A stretch of 64,000 bases of DNA. It comes from Mycolicibacter heraklionensis. Its GTDB lineage: Bacteria > Actinomycetota > Actinomycetes > Mycobacteriales > Mycobacteriaceae. The position numbers and the translations under genes are program-made. Under the pieces are notes generated by a model. That model made no database searches and had not been told where the DNA came from. It saw only the letters and a list, made by a program, of their open reading frames with translations. The stretch covers positions 1-64,000 of the forward strand of contig NZ_LDPO01000022.1 of the NCBI RefSeq assembly GCF_001021505.1, read 5' to 3'. This document shows positions 32,267 to 39,608 of the stretch, piece by piece. Numbering within the stretch: the stretch's first letter is position 1; every line of letters starts with the position of its first letter.

Positions 32267-32986
32267 TTACAGCGTGCGCTCCAGGAGGACCTGGCCGTTG
32301 TCCGCTGAAACCACTTGGACCGAGGCGATTTGATCTGAGGGTGTCGAGATGCTGCCGACCGGCGTCGCGGTGTGCCCGGGCTCGGCAACCCAGGTCGCCA
32401 GTCGGGTCTGGCTGCCGTCGCGGCCGACCACCACCAGCGCCAGGGTGTCGTGGGGAGCGTTCACCGGTGCCAGGCAGACACAGCTCAAGTCGATCAAGCT
32501 GCCCCAGGACTCGCTCTTGACCGCCACCGTCGAGGCCAACGCCGTCGTTCCCACCTGCGCCATCGGCACCGCATCGTGGCGCGGAGACGGCGTCGTCGAT
32601 GAGCCGATGCCGATCAGGACACCGATCCCCAGCACGGCGGCCGCCGCAGCCGACGCTGTCCACGTCATCAGCCGGGTGCGTCGGCGCCGCCGGTGCACCT
32701 CGGTCAACAGTGCCGGCAATAGATTGGCCGGCGGGCGCGGCTCGGCGGCGTCGGAGTCGTTGATCGCGGCCACACAGTTGCCGTCGAGCTGCGACAGCAG
32801 GGCGGGCACGCCGCTGATCTCGGTGACGGCGTCCCGGCACTGCGGACAGTTGGCCAGGTGTCCCTCGAACTCCCGGCGGTCGGCCGCGGACAGCGAACCG
32901 AGCACGTAGGCGGCATCCCACATGGCGTACGGGTGCTGGTCCTCGGCCGGACCGCAGGCCGGGCCGAGGTCTCGTGGCGATGTCAT
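32267..32986 (-). CDS. rslA: Anti-sigma factor RslA (membrane-anchored, zinc-binding)
   Basis: A 239-residue protein. The cytosolic N-terminal domain has YAMWDAAYVLGSLSAADRR and the zinc site His43-x3-Cys47-x2-Cys50 (HLANCPQC). A single membrane helix follows at about 107-128, then an outer domain with CVCLAP and VVVGRDGSQTRLATW. By recall this matches M. tuberculosis RslA (Rv0736), which holds SigL inactive and releases it when its thiols are oxidised. ATG 32986 overlaps the sigL stop (ATGA). Confidence 0.92.
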   Translation of the reverse strand: MTSPRDLGPACGPAEDQHPYAMWDAAYVLGSLSAADRREFEGHLANCPQCRDAVTEISGVPALLSQLDGNCVAAINDSDAAEPRPPANLLPALLTEVHRRRRRTRLMTWTASAAAAAVLGIGVLIGIGSSTTPSPRHDAVPMAQVGTTALASTVAVKSESWGSLIDLSCVCLAPVNAPHDTLALVVVGRDGSQTRLATWVAEPGHTATPVGSISTPSDQIASVQVVSADNGQVLLERTL

Positions 32987-33516
32987 CGTGTCACCCCCAT
33001 CTCCTGCAGGGCGAGTCGCAAAGCCCGCACCGCGTAGTGCAGGCGTGATTTCACCGTTCCTTCGGCGATCCCCAGGTCTTCGGCAGTCTGCCCCGTACTC
33101 CATCCACGGTAATACGACCGTTCGATCACCGCCCGGTGCTCCGCTGACAGCCTGGTCATGGCGTCGGCGATCAACATCCGGTCCAGGGCGGTGTCCACCT
33201 CTTCGCGGGTGGGTTGCTCCGGCGTGGTCGACTCGTCGAGCGAGGCGACGACGTGGCGGAACTGGGCACTGCGCCGTTCGTCGATGATCATGTTGCGCGC
33301 CACGGTGCACAGCCAGGCCCGCGGTGACCGCTCGGTGTCGCCGATGACCTCCGGGTGCTGCCAGGCACGCAGCAGGGTCTCCTGCACCACGTCTTCGGCG
33401 CGGCTGGCGTCGCCGGTCAGGCGCAGCGCATAGCGCCACAACACCGCGGCGTGCTCGTCGTAGAGCGCTTTCATCAGCGCGGCTTCGTGGTCCGGCGGTA
33501 TGCCGATGCGAGGCAA
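32983..33516 (-). CDS. sigL: ECF sigma factor SigL
   Basis: About 177 residues with both ECF domains: region 2 (LYDEHAAVLWRYALRLTGD, then AEDVVQETLLRAWQH) and region 4 (LSAEHRAVIERSYYRGWSTG and then EGTVKSRLHYAVRALR). By recall the sequence is close to M. tuberculosis SigL (Rv0735). I set the start at TTG 33516. AGGAGGTGATC (33529-33519), an exact match to the 16S anti-Shine-Dalgarno, sits at the right distance, whereas the GTG at 33525 lies inside that element. It is preceded by a promoter of the type SigL itself recognises, so autoregulation is expected. Confidence 0.92.
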   Translation of the reverse strand: MPRIGIPPDHEAALMKALYDEHAAVLWRYALRLTGDASRAEDVVQETLLRAWQHPEVIGDTERSPRAWLCTVARNMIIDERRSAQFRHVVASLDESTTPEQPTREEVDTALDRMLIADAMTRLSAEHRAVIERSYYRGWSTGQTAEDLGIAEGTVKSRLHYAVRALRLALQEMGVTR

Positions 33517-33537
33517 GCTGATCACCTCCTGCCTAGT

Positions 33538-33565
33538 GACACGACCTGGGTGTCCGCCGGGTTCA
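33538..33565 (-). promoter_or_regulatory. SigL-type autoregulatory promoter of sigL-rslA
   Basis: On the minus strand TGAACC (33565-33560), 16-nt spacer, CGTGTC (33543-33538), matching the consensus I recall for M. tuberculosis SigL (TGAACC and CGTgtr). The TGA of the -35 element is also the stop codon of the upstream dioxygenase fusion gene. The sigL ribosome site starts 9 nt after the -10 element. Confidence 0.75.
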
Positions 33566-35206
33566 TGCTCCGTCAGGGATCCAGCTGCCGTGAAAACCGT
33601 GCGGAACGCGCCGCGGCAGCCGCACCCGGGCGACCGGTTCGGCGTCGAACTCCGATGCGCTGAGGATCACCAGCTCGCTGCACTCGCGGACCGGGCTGTA
33701 GACGTAGGTCAGATACCAGCCGGCCGACTCGTCGGTCTGTCCCGGTGCCGGGGCGAACACCGCCTCGTCGGGTGCGCCGGCCATGCCGTTGACGCCGAAC
33801 CGGTAGACCTCGGCGCTGTCGCGCGCCAGGTCGTAGCGGACCAGACCGTCTGTGCTGACGGCGACGGCGTAACGGGCCTGTGCGCCGACCAGCCGGTCGT
33901 CGACGCGGGGGAACTCGATGTCGCGGTCGTCGAGTTGCACCGCGTGTACGACGCCGGCGTCCAAGTCGATCGTCCAGCGCCACAGCGCGGCGTCGGTCTC
34001 GAAATCGCTGCTGTCGCGCCAGATTTCCGGGTAGCGGACCACCTGCATTACGATCGCGTCGCCGTGCGCCGTCGACACGTCGAAGGCGTTGGCGACGTGG
34101 AAGACGTAACACGGGTCGATGTCGAACCAGCGAACCGGACCGAAGGGGTCGTCGCGGCGCAGTACCCCCAGGCGCGCGCCGTAGTCGTCGTCCCACCGGT
34201 ACGGCAGGTCGCGTTCGATGGGCCGGGTGAGCGCAACCTGCAGGTTGAACACCAACGGTAGGTCCAGGAACACCACATGCTGCGCGGTGAGCGCGAAGTC
34301 GTGCATCAGGGTCAGCCCGGGGACGTCGATCGGGCGGCGGATGGTCAAGGTGCCGTCGGCGCTGGTGCGGTAGTAGTTGACGTGCGGCTCGGCGAGGCCG
34401 CCGTGGCCGAAGAAGTGCATCTCGCCGGTGGTGGGGCAGATCTTGGGGTGGGGCGCCATGGGATCGGCCAGCTTGCCGGCGAAGTCGTAGACGCCCAGCG
34501 TCTGAAGATCGTTGGTGATCTCGTAGGGCAGCGAGGCGTCCATCAGCGCAAGCGTTTTGCCGGCGTGGCGGATCACGTGGGTGTTGGCGACGCTGGCGTG
34601 CAGATTGCGACTGCCGTCGGGGTTGAGTAGCGGCAGGGGCTGTTCGAAGCTCTCGGTGCGCACCCAGCGGTTGCGGTACCAGGCGGCCCGGCCGTTCTCC
34701 AGCCGAACGCCGTGGACCATGCCGTCGCCGGTGCACCAGTGCCCGCCCGCTTCACGTGGGTTGGGGCCGTTACGCAGATACCAGCCGTTCAGTTCGGGCG
34801 GGATACTGCCCTCGACCGGCAGATCGAAAGCCGTGAGCTCGTCGGGGACCGGGGCGTAGTTGCCGGACCGAAAGATCGGGAAGACCGTCTCCGGCGGCTG
34901 GATCACCGCCACCGATGCACCGGACTGTTGATGTTCCGCAGCACCGTTCACCTGACGGGAGACCCCGGCCCGCGCGGCTGCGAGACCCGCGCTGAGCTCG
35001 CCGTCGGCCGTCACGTAGTTGGATTCGGCGAAGTCGTCTTCATCCAACAGCGACAGCACCGCCGGCATCTCGGACAGCTCGCTGACGGCGTCCTGGCAGA
35101 ACGGGCACTCGTCCAGGTGTGTCTCGAACTCGTCATGGTCGGAATCCGAGAGTGACCCCAGCACGTAGGCGGCGTCCCACATGCCGTACTCGTGGTCGAA
35201 CGTCAT
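33563..35206 (-). CDS. Anti-sigma zinc domain fused to a carotenoid cleavage dioxygenase
   Basis: A 547-residue fusion. Residues 1-58 (EYGMWDAAYVLGSLSDSD, His30-x3-Cys34-x2-Cys37) copy the RslA zinc anti-sigma domain. After a linker, residues from about 105 to 547 form a full carotenoid oxygenase (RPE65/CCD) with the four iron-binding histidines His253 (APHPK), His302 (LMHDF), His370 (YVFHVANAF) and His539 (GFHGSW). No membrane segment is visible. ATG 35206 overlaps the stop of the region-4-only sigma gene (ATGA), just as rslA overlaps sigL. I infer an anti-sigma that doubles as an apocarotenoid-producing or -sensing enzyme. Confidence 0.85.
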   Translation of the reverse strand: MTFDHEYGMWDAAYVLGSLSDSDHDEFETHLDECPFCQDAVSELSEMPAVLSLLDEDDFAESNYVTADGELSAGLAAARAGVSRQVNGAAEHQQSGASVAVIQPPETVFPIFRSGNYAPVPDELTAFDLPVEGSIPPELNGWYLRNGPNPREAGGHWCTGDGMVHGVRLENGRAAWYRNRWVRTESFEQPLPLLNPDGSRNLHASVANTHVIRHAGKTLALMDASLPYEITNDLQTLGVYDFAGKLADPMAPHPKICPTTGEMHFFGHGGLAEPHVNYYRTSADGTLTIRRPIDVPGLTLMHDFALTAQHVVFLDLPLVFNLQVALTRPIERDLPYRWDDDYGARLGVLRRDDPFGPVRWFDIDPCYVFHVANAFDVSTAHGDAIVMQVVRYPEIWRDSSDFETDAALWRWTIDLDAGVVHAVQLDDRDIEFPRVDDRLVGAQARYAVAVSTDGLVRYDLARDSAEVYRFGVNGMAGAPDEAVFAPAPGQTDESAGWYLTYVYSPVRECSELVILSASEFDAEPVARVRLPRRVPHGFHGSWIPDGA

Positions 35207-35475
35207 TGCACCGTTCCCATATCTCGCAGTGTCTGTTGCAGTGTCCGTAGCGCGTAGTGCAGTTGCGTCTTCACGCTGCCGTCCGCGATGTCCAGATCGA
35301 CCGCGATCTGCTCGGTGCTCCAGCCGTAGTAGTAGGCACGACGCAGCAGGGCCCGGTGTTCGGAGGAGAGCTGCGCCAGCGCGGCGGCGACCATGGCTCG
35401 GTTCGGTGCGAAGTCGCGATGCGTGGTGTTCCAAGCACTGCTCAGGCGGGGCCGGGCCTGGTCGTCGGTGGTCAT
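35203..35475 (-). CDS. Sigma factor region 4 only (SigL-like)
   Basis: A 90-residue protein. Residues 28-90 match SigL region 4 (LAQLSSEHRALLRRAYYYGW, STEQIAVDLDIADGSVKTQL, HYALRTLQQTLRDMG), including the helix-turn-helix that reads -35 elements. Region 2 is absent; an in-frame TGA lies two codons before ATG 35475, so the gene cannot extend upstream in this frame. Alone it cannot melt DNA. It could bind -35 elements, titrate RslA-like domains, or pair with another region-2 protein. It is coupled to the anti-sigma/dioxygenase fusion. No strong ribosome site is seen. Confidence 0.8.
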   Translation of the reverse strand: MTTDDQARPRLSSAWNTTHRDFAPNRAMVAAALAQLSSEHRALLRRAYYYGWSTEQIAVDLDIADGSVKTQLHYALRTLQQTLRDMGTVQ

Positions 35476-35481
35476 GGCCGG

Positions 35482-35568
35482 TCAGGCCTGGCCCGTACGC
35501 GCAGAAGTGTCCGGCCGCGGCGTGCCCGCGGTCGAGTGTCGATCTGCCGCTGGTCTTCCTCTGCCCAT
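35482..35568 (-). CDS. 28-residue leader ORF before the region-4 sigma gene
   Basis: ATG 35568 has a strong ribosome site (GGGAGG, 7-nt spacing) and opens 28 codons (start MGRGRPAADRHS) ending in TGA. Two codons later, in the same frame, is the ATG of the sigma-region-4 gene. It begins just after the expected transcription start of the SigL-like promoter. It may deliver ribosomes to the weak start of the next gene. Translation is unproven. Confidence 0.4.
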   Translation of the reverse strand: MGRGRPAADRHSTAGTPRPDTSARTGQA

Positions 35569-35587
35569 GCACCAGCCTCCCGGAAGT

Positions 35588-35615
35588 GACACGGCGCAGC
35601 GTCCGGTCCGGTTCA
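35588..35615 (-). promoter_or_regulatory. SigL-type promoter of the sigma4/dioxygenase operon
   Basis: On the minus strand TGAACC (35615-35610), 16-nt spacer, CGTGTC (35593-35588): both hexamers and the spacing are identical to the sigL promoter. It lies between the protease paralogue (35652) and the leader ORF. Confidence 0.75.
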
Positions 35616-35651
35616 GTGTCGCGCGTGCGGGACGGCTGCGGTAGGGGATCT

Positions 35652-36416
35652 TTACGCCGTGGTGACCAGCGTCAGCTGCCAGGCCTGCAGCCACGGCTTG
35701 ATCAGCTGCGCGACGGAGGACTCGTGTGGTTCCGCACAGGCCGTCTCGGGGTCCTCACCGTGGGGCTCCGCGGTGAGGATGCCGACCGCTTCTGCGGTGC
35801 CGTCGGGGCGCATCCGGTAGGCCGGGCCGCCCGAATCGCCACAGGTGCCGGCCGCGGCGAACCTGACCTTGTTCTTCTCACTGGCGGCCACCGGTCCGCA
35901 CACCGGCTCGCCGGTGCGGACCCCCAAGTGGCAGAGCGTGTCGCCGATCTCGACGCGGTCAGCGACGCCGCTCACGGGGTGTCCGTCGATCTCGGGCGTC
36001 AGCGGGAACTTGTCCGGGTCATCCAGGGTGATCAGGCCGATGTTGTTGCCATCTTTGCCGTCGTAGACGCTCTCGGTGAAGGCGCCGACGGTGGGGTAGA
36101 GGGCGCCGTGGTGGATGGCCACCGTGCCGGAGCCGCCGGGCTTGTTGCAGTGACCCGCCGACAACAGTCCCGGCCGGCCGTCTTTGGTGCGCACCAGGAA
36201 GCCCGCCGTGCAGCTGGTGGCCTCGGCGCTGCCGGGGGAGGAGATATTGATGCCGACGCCGGGACCGATCGCCTCGGCCGCCGGCAGCGGGATGAGCTGT
36301 CGCACCGGCTGGGCGCGGGTGGCCCACACGATGCCCGCCAAGACGGTTATCGCGAGGGCCGCGAAGCCCAGGCGGGTGAGCAGGGTTTTGAGTGGGAGTC
36401 GTCGGAAGGCAGCCAC
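35652..36416 (-). CDS. Serine protease homologue with Asn at the catalytic Asp position
   Basis: A 254-residue protein with an N-terminal hydrophobic segment (residues 15-33) and an S1-like domain, paralogous to 19827-20612. His89 (LSAGHCN) and Ser195 (TCGDSGGP) are kept. Where the paralogue has Asp-Ile-Gly-Leu, this protein has Asn125-Ile-Gly-Leu in KDGNNIGLITL. Loss of that Asp reduces activity about ten-thousand-fold in trypsin, so it may be a weak or non-enzymatic protein. It is exported or membrane-anchored. It lies upstream of the sigma4/dioxygenase operon on the same strand. Confidence 0.82.
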   Translation of the reverse strand: MAAFRRLPLKTLLTRLGFAALAITVLAGIVWATRAQPVRQLIPLPAAEAIGPGVGINISSPGSAEATSCTAGFLVRTKDGRPGLLSAGHCNKPGGSGTVAIHHGALYPTVGAFTESVYDGKDGNNIGLITLDDPDKFPLTPEIDGHPVSGVADRVEIGDTLCHLGVRTGEPVCGPVAASEKNKVRFAAAGTCGDSGGPAYRMRPDGTAEAVGILTAEPHGEDPETACAEPHESSVAQLIKPWLQAWQLTLVTTA

Positions 36417-36559
36417 TCAGGCAACGGTACCGAGGGTGGGGCGGGTGTGCAGGTGGGGTGGTTACGCGGAGGGTGAAATTGCGCCAGGCGTGCTTTGCCG
36501 CGGTGACCTCGGTCACCGGTGTCGGACGAGGCATCTAGGCTGCTGCAAAAGCGACACCG

Positions 36560-37148
36560 GTGTCGTCGGTGCCGCCTTGCCTCAAGGAGCTCAAGGTGCC
36601 CGATGCCGATCACAGCGCACAGCCGGATCAAGTGCCCTATGGTCGACACGCCAAACTGGAGCCGGCGGCCATGGCGCCGCTGGCTGATGCTCAGGCCCCG
36701 GTTAGCGGCCCTCGCATCGAGATCCATGCGGTCACCGACCTGAGCTACCCGATGGCGCACTGCCGTATCCCGGTGATCGACCACATCACCGTTGACGAAC
36801 TACGCGGTGCAGTACTACACCTCGATGTCACGAGTGCCGACGGTTCACACGGCGGACCAAAAGAGATTCACCTGGACCTGGCCGCCCACGCGCCGACCAT
36901 TCTGCGCGACGTTGCCCTGCTACTCGACCCGGCCTCGATGCTCGCCGTCGACGAACCGCGGCCAGGCACACCTGCGCCGTGTTGGCAGACGTCCGCGGCG
37001 TCGTGCGCGCCGAAGCCGACATAGACGTGACGATACTGTCCGGTAACCACTGGAAGGCAGCCCGCTGCAGCTGACGTTGGAGACGTTGGCCGCCCACGCG
37101 CAACCCAACGCCGTGGCCGTCACCGCCCTGAGGGGCTGGACGTTCTGA
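36560..37148 (+). pseudogene. Decayed N-terminus of a large DUF4011-type helicase
   Basis: Three frames carry consecutive pieces of one protein. The first contains YPMAHCRIPVIDHITVDELR and GPKEIHLDLAAHAPTILRDV, ending near LAVDEPRPGT. The second continues AVLADVRGVVRAEADIDVTI, then LSGNHWKAA. The third gives PLQLTLETLAAHAQPNAVAV and TALRG, then a stop at 37148. By recall this order matches the N-terminal region of very large DUF4011 helicase proteins found in defence loci. At least two frameshifts and loss of the rest make it a remnant. Confidence 0.55.
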
Positions 37149-37434
37149 ATGCTTCACTACGGGTCGGCTGCGTATCGGCGCACCGACTGGGCTGCGAGGT
37201 GAGGTGCCAGCCCTTGCAATCTCTACAACGGTAGCTGCGAACTTCATGGCGACCGGTCGCCCTACCGTCCTGGGCGGCGAAATTCCGCTGTGCGGCTGCG
37301 GCATGCAGTGCGGCGACCGCCGCGGTGTGGTCGGGGAAGCGGACCTTCCCAGTGATGCAAGTCCCGAGAGATGCGTTGCACCCGCGGCGACGTGAGCGCA
37401 GTAGAGGGTTGCTTCGGTGGTTGTGGCGGCTCAA
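37120..37434 (-). CDS. Small Cys-containing protein of mobile-element type
   Basis: A 104-residue basic protein. The core has CITGKVRFPDHTAAVAALHA and a C-terminal SYRCRDCKGWHLTSQP. A C-x-x-C-x-G-W-H-L-T-S ending with an upstream T-G-K-x-R/K-[YF] segment is, by recall, a small zinc-finger-like family common in actinobacterial phages and integrated elements. The start is uncertain. It overlaps the end of the helicase remnant on the opposite strand. Possibly a leftover of a mobile element. Confidence 0.5.
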   Translation of the reverse strand: MSRHNHRSNPLLRSRRRGCNASLGTCITGKVRFPDHTAAVAALHAAAAQRNFAAQDGRATGRHEVRSYRCRDCKGWHLTSQPSRCADTQPTRSEAFRTSSPSGR

Positions 37435-37506
37435 TGCCGGCTCCTTCGCTTCGGTGGGTTCGTGCCGTCAACTCTGCGTGCCAGACCCGGCTACGTCACG
37501 AGATAT

Positions 37507-37528
37507 ATCGATAAGGGGGCTTATCGAT
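37507..37528. promoter_or_regulatory. Inverted repeat upstream of the restriction-modification operon
   Basis: ATCGATAAG (37507-37515) and CTTATCGAT (37520-37528) are perfect inverted arms around GGGG. It lies about 80 nt before the GTG of the first operon gene in the AT-richest intergenic stretch nearby. It may be an operator for the HTH protein encoded first, or a hairpin ending transcription from the left. Confidence 0.45.
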
Positions 37529-37610
37529 GCCGGTATTAGTTATATGGCCTCGTTGGCCCTACATTCGTACTCGGTACGGGTAGGTAGTCGCAGATGGTCG
37601 GGAGGACACG

Positions 37611-39608
37611 GTGGACACGTTGTCGATGCAGGACATTGCCGACCTGGCCGGTGTCGCTCGTTCCGTTGTCACCATCTGGCGTGACCGCTATGCCCAGTCA
37701 CACGAACCGTTCCCCGCACCGGTCACGGATGCTGCTCTCGTCTTCGATGCTGCCGAGGTGGCCGAGTGGCTTCGCAGTACCCGCCGGGGGAACAATCCGC
37801 AGGCGGCCGACGATGCGGTGATCTACTCGTCGCTGTTGGATGCAGCAGCTGGCCGGCTCGATGACGCCGCGCTGCTCCTGCTGCTTCATGCCAAGGCCGG
37901 CGAACCGCTTAAGGATTTGCGCCTCGAATCAGCGTTCTCGGAGATCGCCGCCGGCCGCGAAGCGCTGCTGCCCCTCGACACGATGTTCGAACTGCTCGAC
38001 GACGATGCCCTAGTCGACCAAGTCGATCGGCTGGCCGAAGCCGGATTTAGCGCCGCGCATGTGCTGGCCCGGTTAGTGGGTCTGTCGACGGTACAGGACC
38101 AAGCGGAGATGCTCACCAAGCAGGGGGAGCGTCTGTTGCACCGCCTCGTCACCGACCTTGCTCGCGACACCCCAGGTGCAGCGGTTCCCTGGCGGACCGG
38201 CGGTCTCATGCTGGTGAACGGTGCGTTCCCAGGCTTCTCGGAATCTGAGCTGCCGGTCCTCGGGATTCGAAACGACCTCCTCGACACCCCGTGGCAGCGG
38301 GCAACCTGGCGCAGCCTCGACGCCGCGGGGGCATCACTCCGCCCGGTGGGGCAGGGTGCCGATCTCGCTAGCTCGCTGATCGTCGGGCAGTGGGCCGCCG
38401 CAACCTCCGCTGATTCGGAGGAATTCTTCGACTGGGTTGGTGACATCGTCGTCGAACTCGCACCGGGCGGGCGGGCGATCATCGTCGGACCGGCGGCACT
38501 GCTGGTGGACCCTCTTGACGGGCTCGCGGGCCGCCACCGCTTCGAGGTGCTGGCCAGCGGTGAGCACTATGTCGCCCCGCTTCGCTACATTGCACGTCTG
38601 CCGAAGGGCATGTGCCGCACTGGTGGCCGTCGTCGCCTCGCGGTCTGGGTGCTGGCGCCGACCGATCCCAGTGTCCCGGCGTGGACCGTCTACGCCGATC
38701 ATTCCGACCATGCACTCAACCCGGCCGAGATCGACGCGATGGCGGCCGACGTGGTGGCCGCGGTTACCGGACCGGCCGCCGTCGCGAAGCATTCCTTTCT
38801 GCGCAGTGATGCCCGCAGCACGGAGGTGGTGCTACGTCGCCACCTGCTCAGCTGGCCGGTGACGATGCCGGTCCTCGAAGACAAAGGCGCTGTGCTAGCA
38901 CGTATTTGGGACTTGGACATGCAATGCGGCGGGCACGTGATCGAGGGGATCGAAATCGCAGCAGCACCTGACGAAGTATCGCGGCCACCGATGCCTTGGG
39001 GCGTCGCAACCAAAGGGCCCGGCCGGCTCGCCCGCGTCATCAAAGGCGTCCGGCTCCCCGTCAACGATTGGCACGCCGCCGGATCCGGAACCGTTGCGGT
39101 GATCGGCCCGAAGGAGATTCAAGGGCAGGCGCCGCTCGGGGGCAGACGGATCGACCGCCTCACTCTGGAATCCACCGCGCCTCGCGCCCGGTTCACCGAG
39201 CCGGGCGATGTGGTGTTCTTGCCAACCGGCACACCCCAGGCCATCGTCGATCGGGCGGGCGGTTCGGTCGTGCAGGCCCCGGCCCGCGTCATCCGCAGCC
39301 TGAGGCCGGGAATGAGGCGTGTCCAGCTGCTGCCCGAGATGCTCGCCGCCGACATCAACGCTCAACGAGGCACCGACACCACAACGTGGGCTATCCGCAC
39401 CATCCCGGTCGATGAGTGCGGCGCACTGCGTCTGAGCCTGCGGCGATCGGCAGCACGAAGGGCGGCCCTCGAGGCCGAGCTGGCTGCGCTCGATGCGCTC
39501 GACGCCGAACTGGCGGATGGACTTTCGGTAGGCGCGCTGACAGCGCGAATCAAACCTAGTAGAGACGACGCCGGGCGCAGCCCGGGAAAAGGAAGGGACA
39601 CCGCCTGA
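37611..39608 (+). CDS. HTH protein resembling a catalytically empty N6-methylase
   Basis: A 665-residue protein. The N-terminus (MQDIADLAGVARSVVTIWRD, then FDAAEVAEWLR) is a MerR/XRE-like helix-turn-helix. The body follows the order of HTH-type N-6 DNA methylases (PVLGIRNDLLDTPWQRATWR, then DIVVELAPGGRAIIVGPAAL) but lacks both the SAM loop and any NPP[FYW] motif. The C-terminus has Ala/Leu-rich coiled coil like a specificity-subunit helix. GTG 37611 has GGAGG 5 nt upstream. TGATG overlap with hsdM shows it belongs to the operon. A DNA-binding regulator or targeting subunit is plausible; function is unknown. Confidence 0.75.
   Translation: MDTLSMQDIADLAGVARSVVTIWRDRYAQSHEPFPAPVTDAALVFDAAEVAEWLRSTRRGNNPQAADDAVIYSSLLDAAAGRLDDAALLLLLHAKAGEPLKDLRLESAFSEIAAGREALLPLDTMFELLDDDALVDQVDRLAEAGFSAAHVLARLVGLSTVQDQAEMLTKQGERLLHRLVTDLARDTPGAAVPWRTGGLMLVNGAFPGFSESELPVLGIRNDLLDTPWQRATWRSLDAAGASLRPVGQGADLASSLIVGQWAAATSADSEEFFDWVGDIVVELAPGGRAIIVGPAALLVDPLDGLAGRHRFEVLASGEHYVAPLRYIARLPKGMCRTGGRRRLAVWVLAPTDPSVPAWTVYADHSDHALNPAEIDAMAADVVAAVTGPAAVAKHSFLRSDARSTEVVLRRHLLSWPVTMPVLEDKGAVLARIWDLDMQCGGHVIEGIEIAAAPDEVSRPPMPWGVATKGPGRLARVIKGVRLPVNDWHAAGSGTVAVIGPKEIQGQAPLGGRRIDRLTLESTAPRARFTEPGDVVFLPTGTPQAIVDRAGGSVVQAPARVIRSLRPGMRRVQLLPEMLAADINAQRGTDTTTWAIRTIPVDECGALRLSLRRSAARRAALEAELAALDALDAELADGLSVGALTARIKPSRDDAGRSPGKGRDTA

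Noticed and set aside
35203..35475. Region-4 sigma gene as a sequencing artefact of a full sigma factor
   Set aside because: No region-2-like sequence exists in any minus-strand frame between the protease gene and this ORF, so a single frameshift cannot restore one.
33563..35572. A 669-codon frame joining a GTG at 35572 to the anti-sigma/dioxygenase fusion
   Set aside because: The first 122 residues are a shadow of the region-4 sigma gene and look like random Arg/Gly/His-rich sequence. ATG 35206 with ATGA coupling mirrors sigL-rslA and is the better start.
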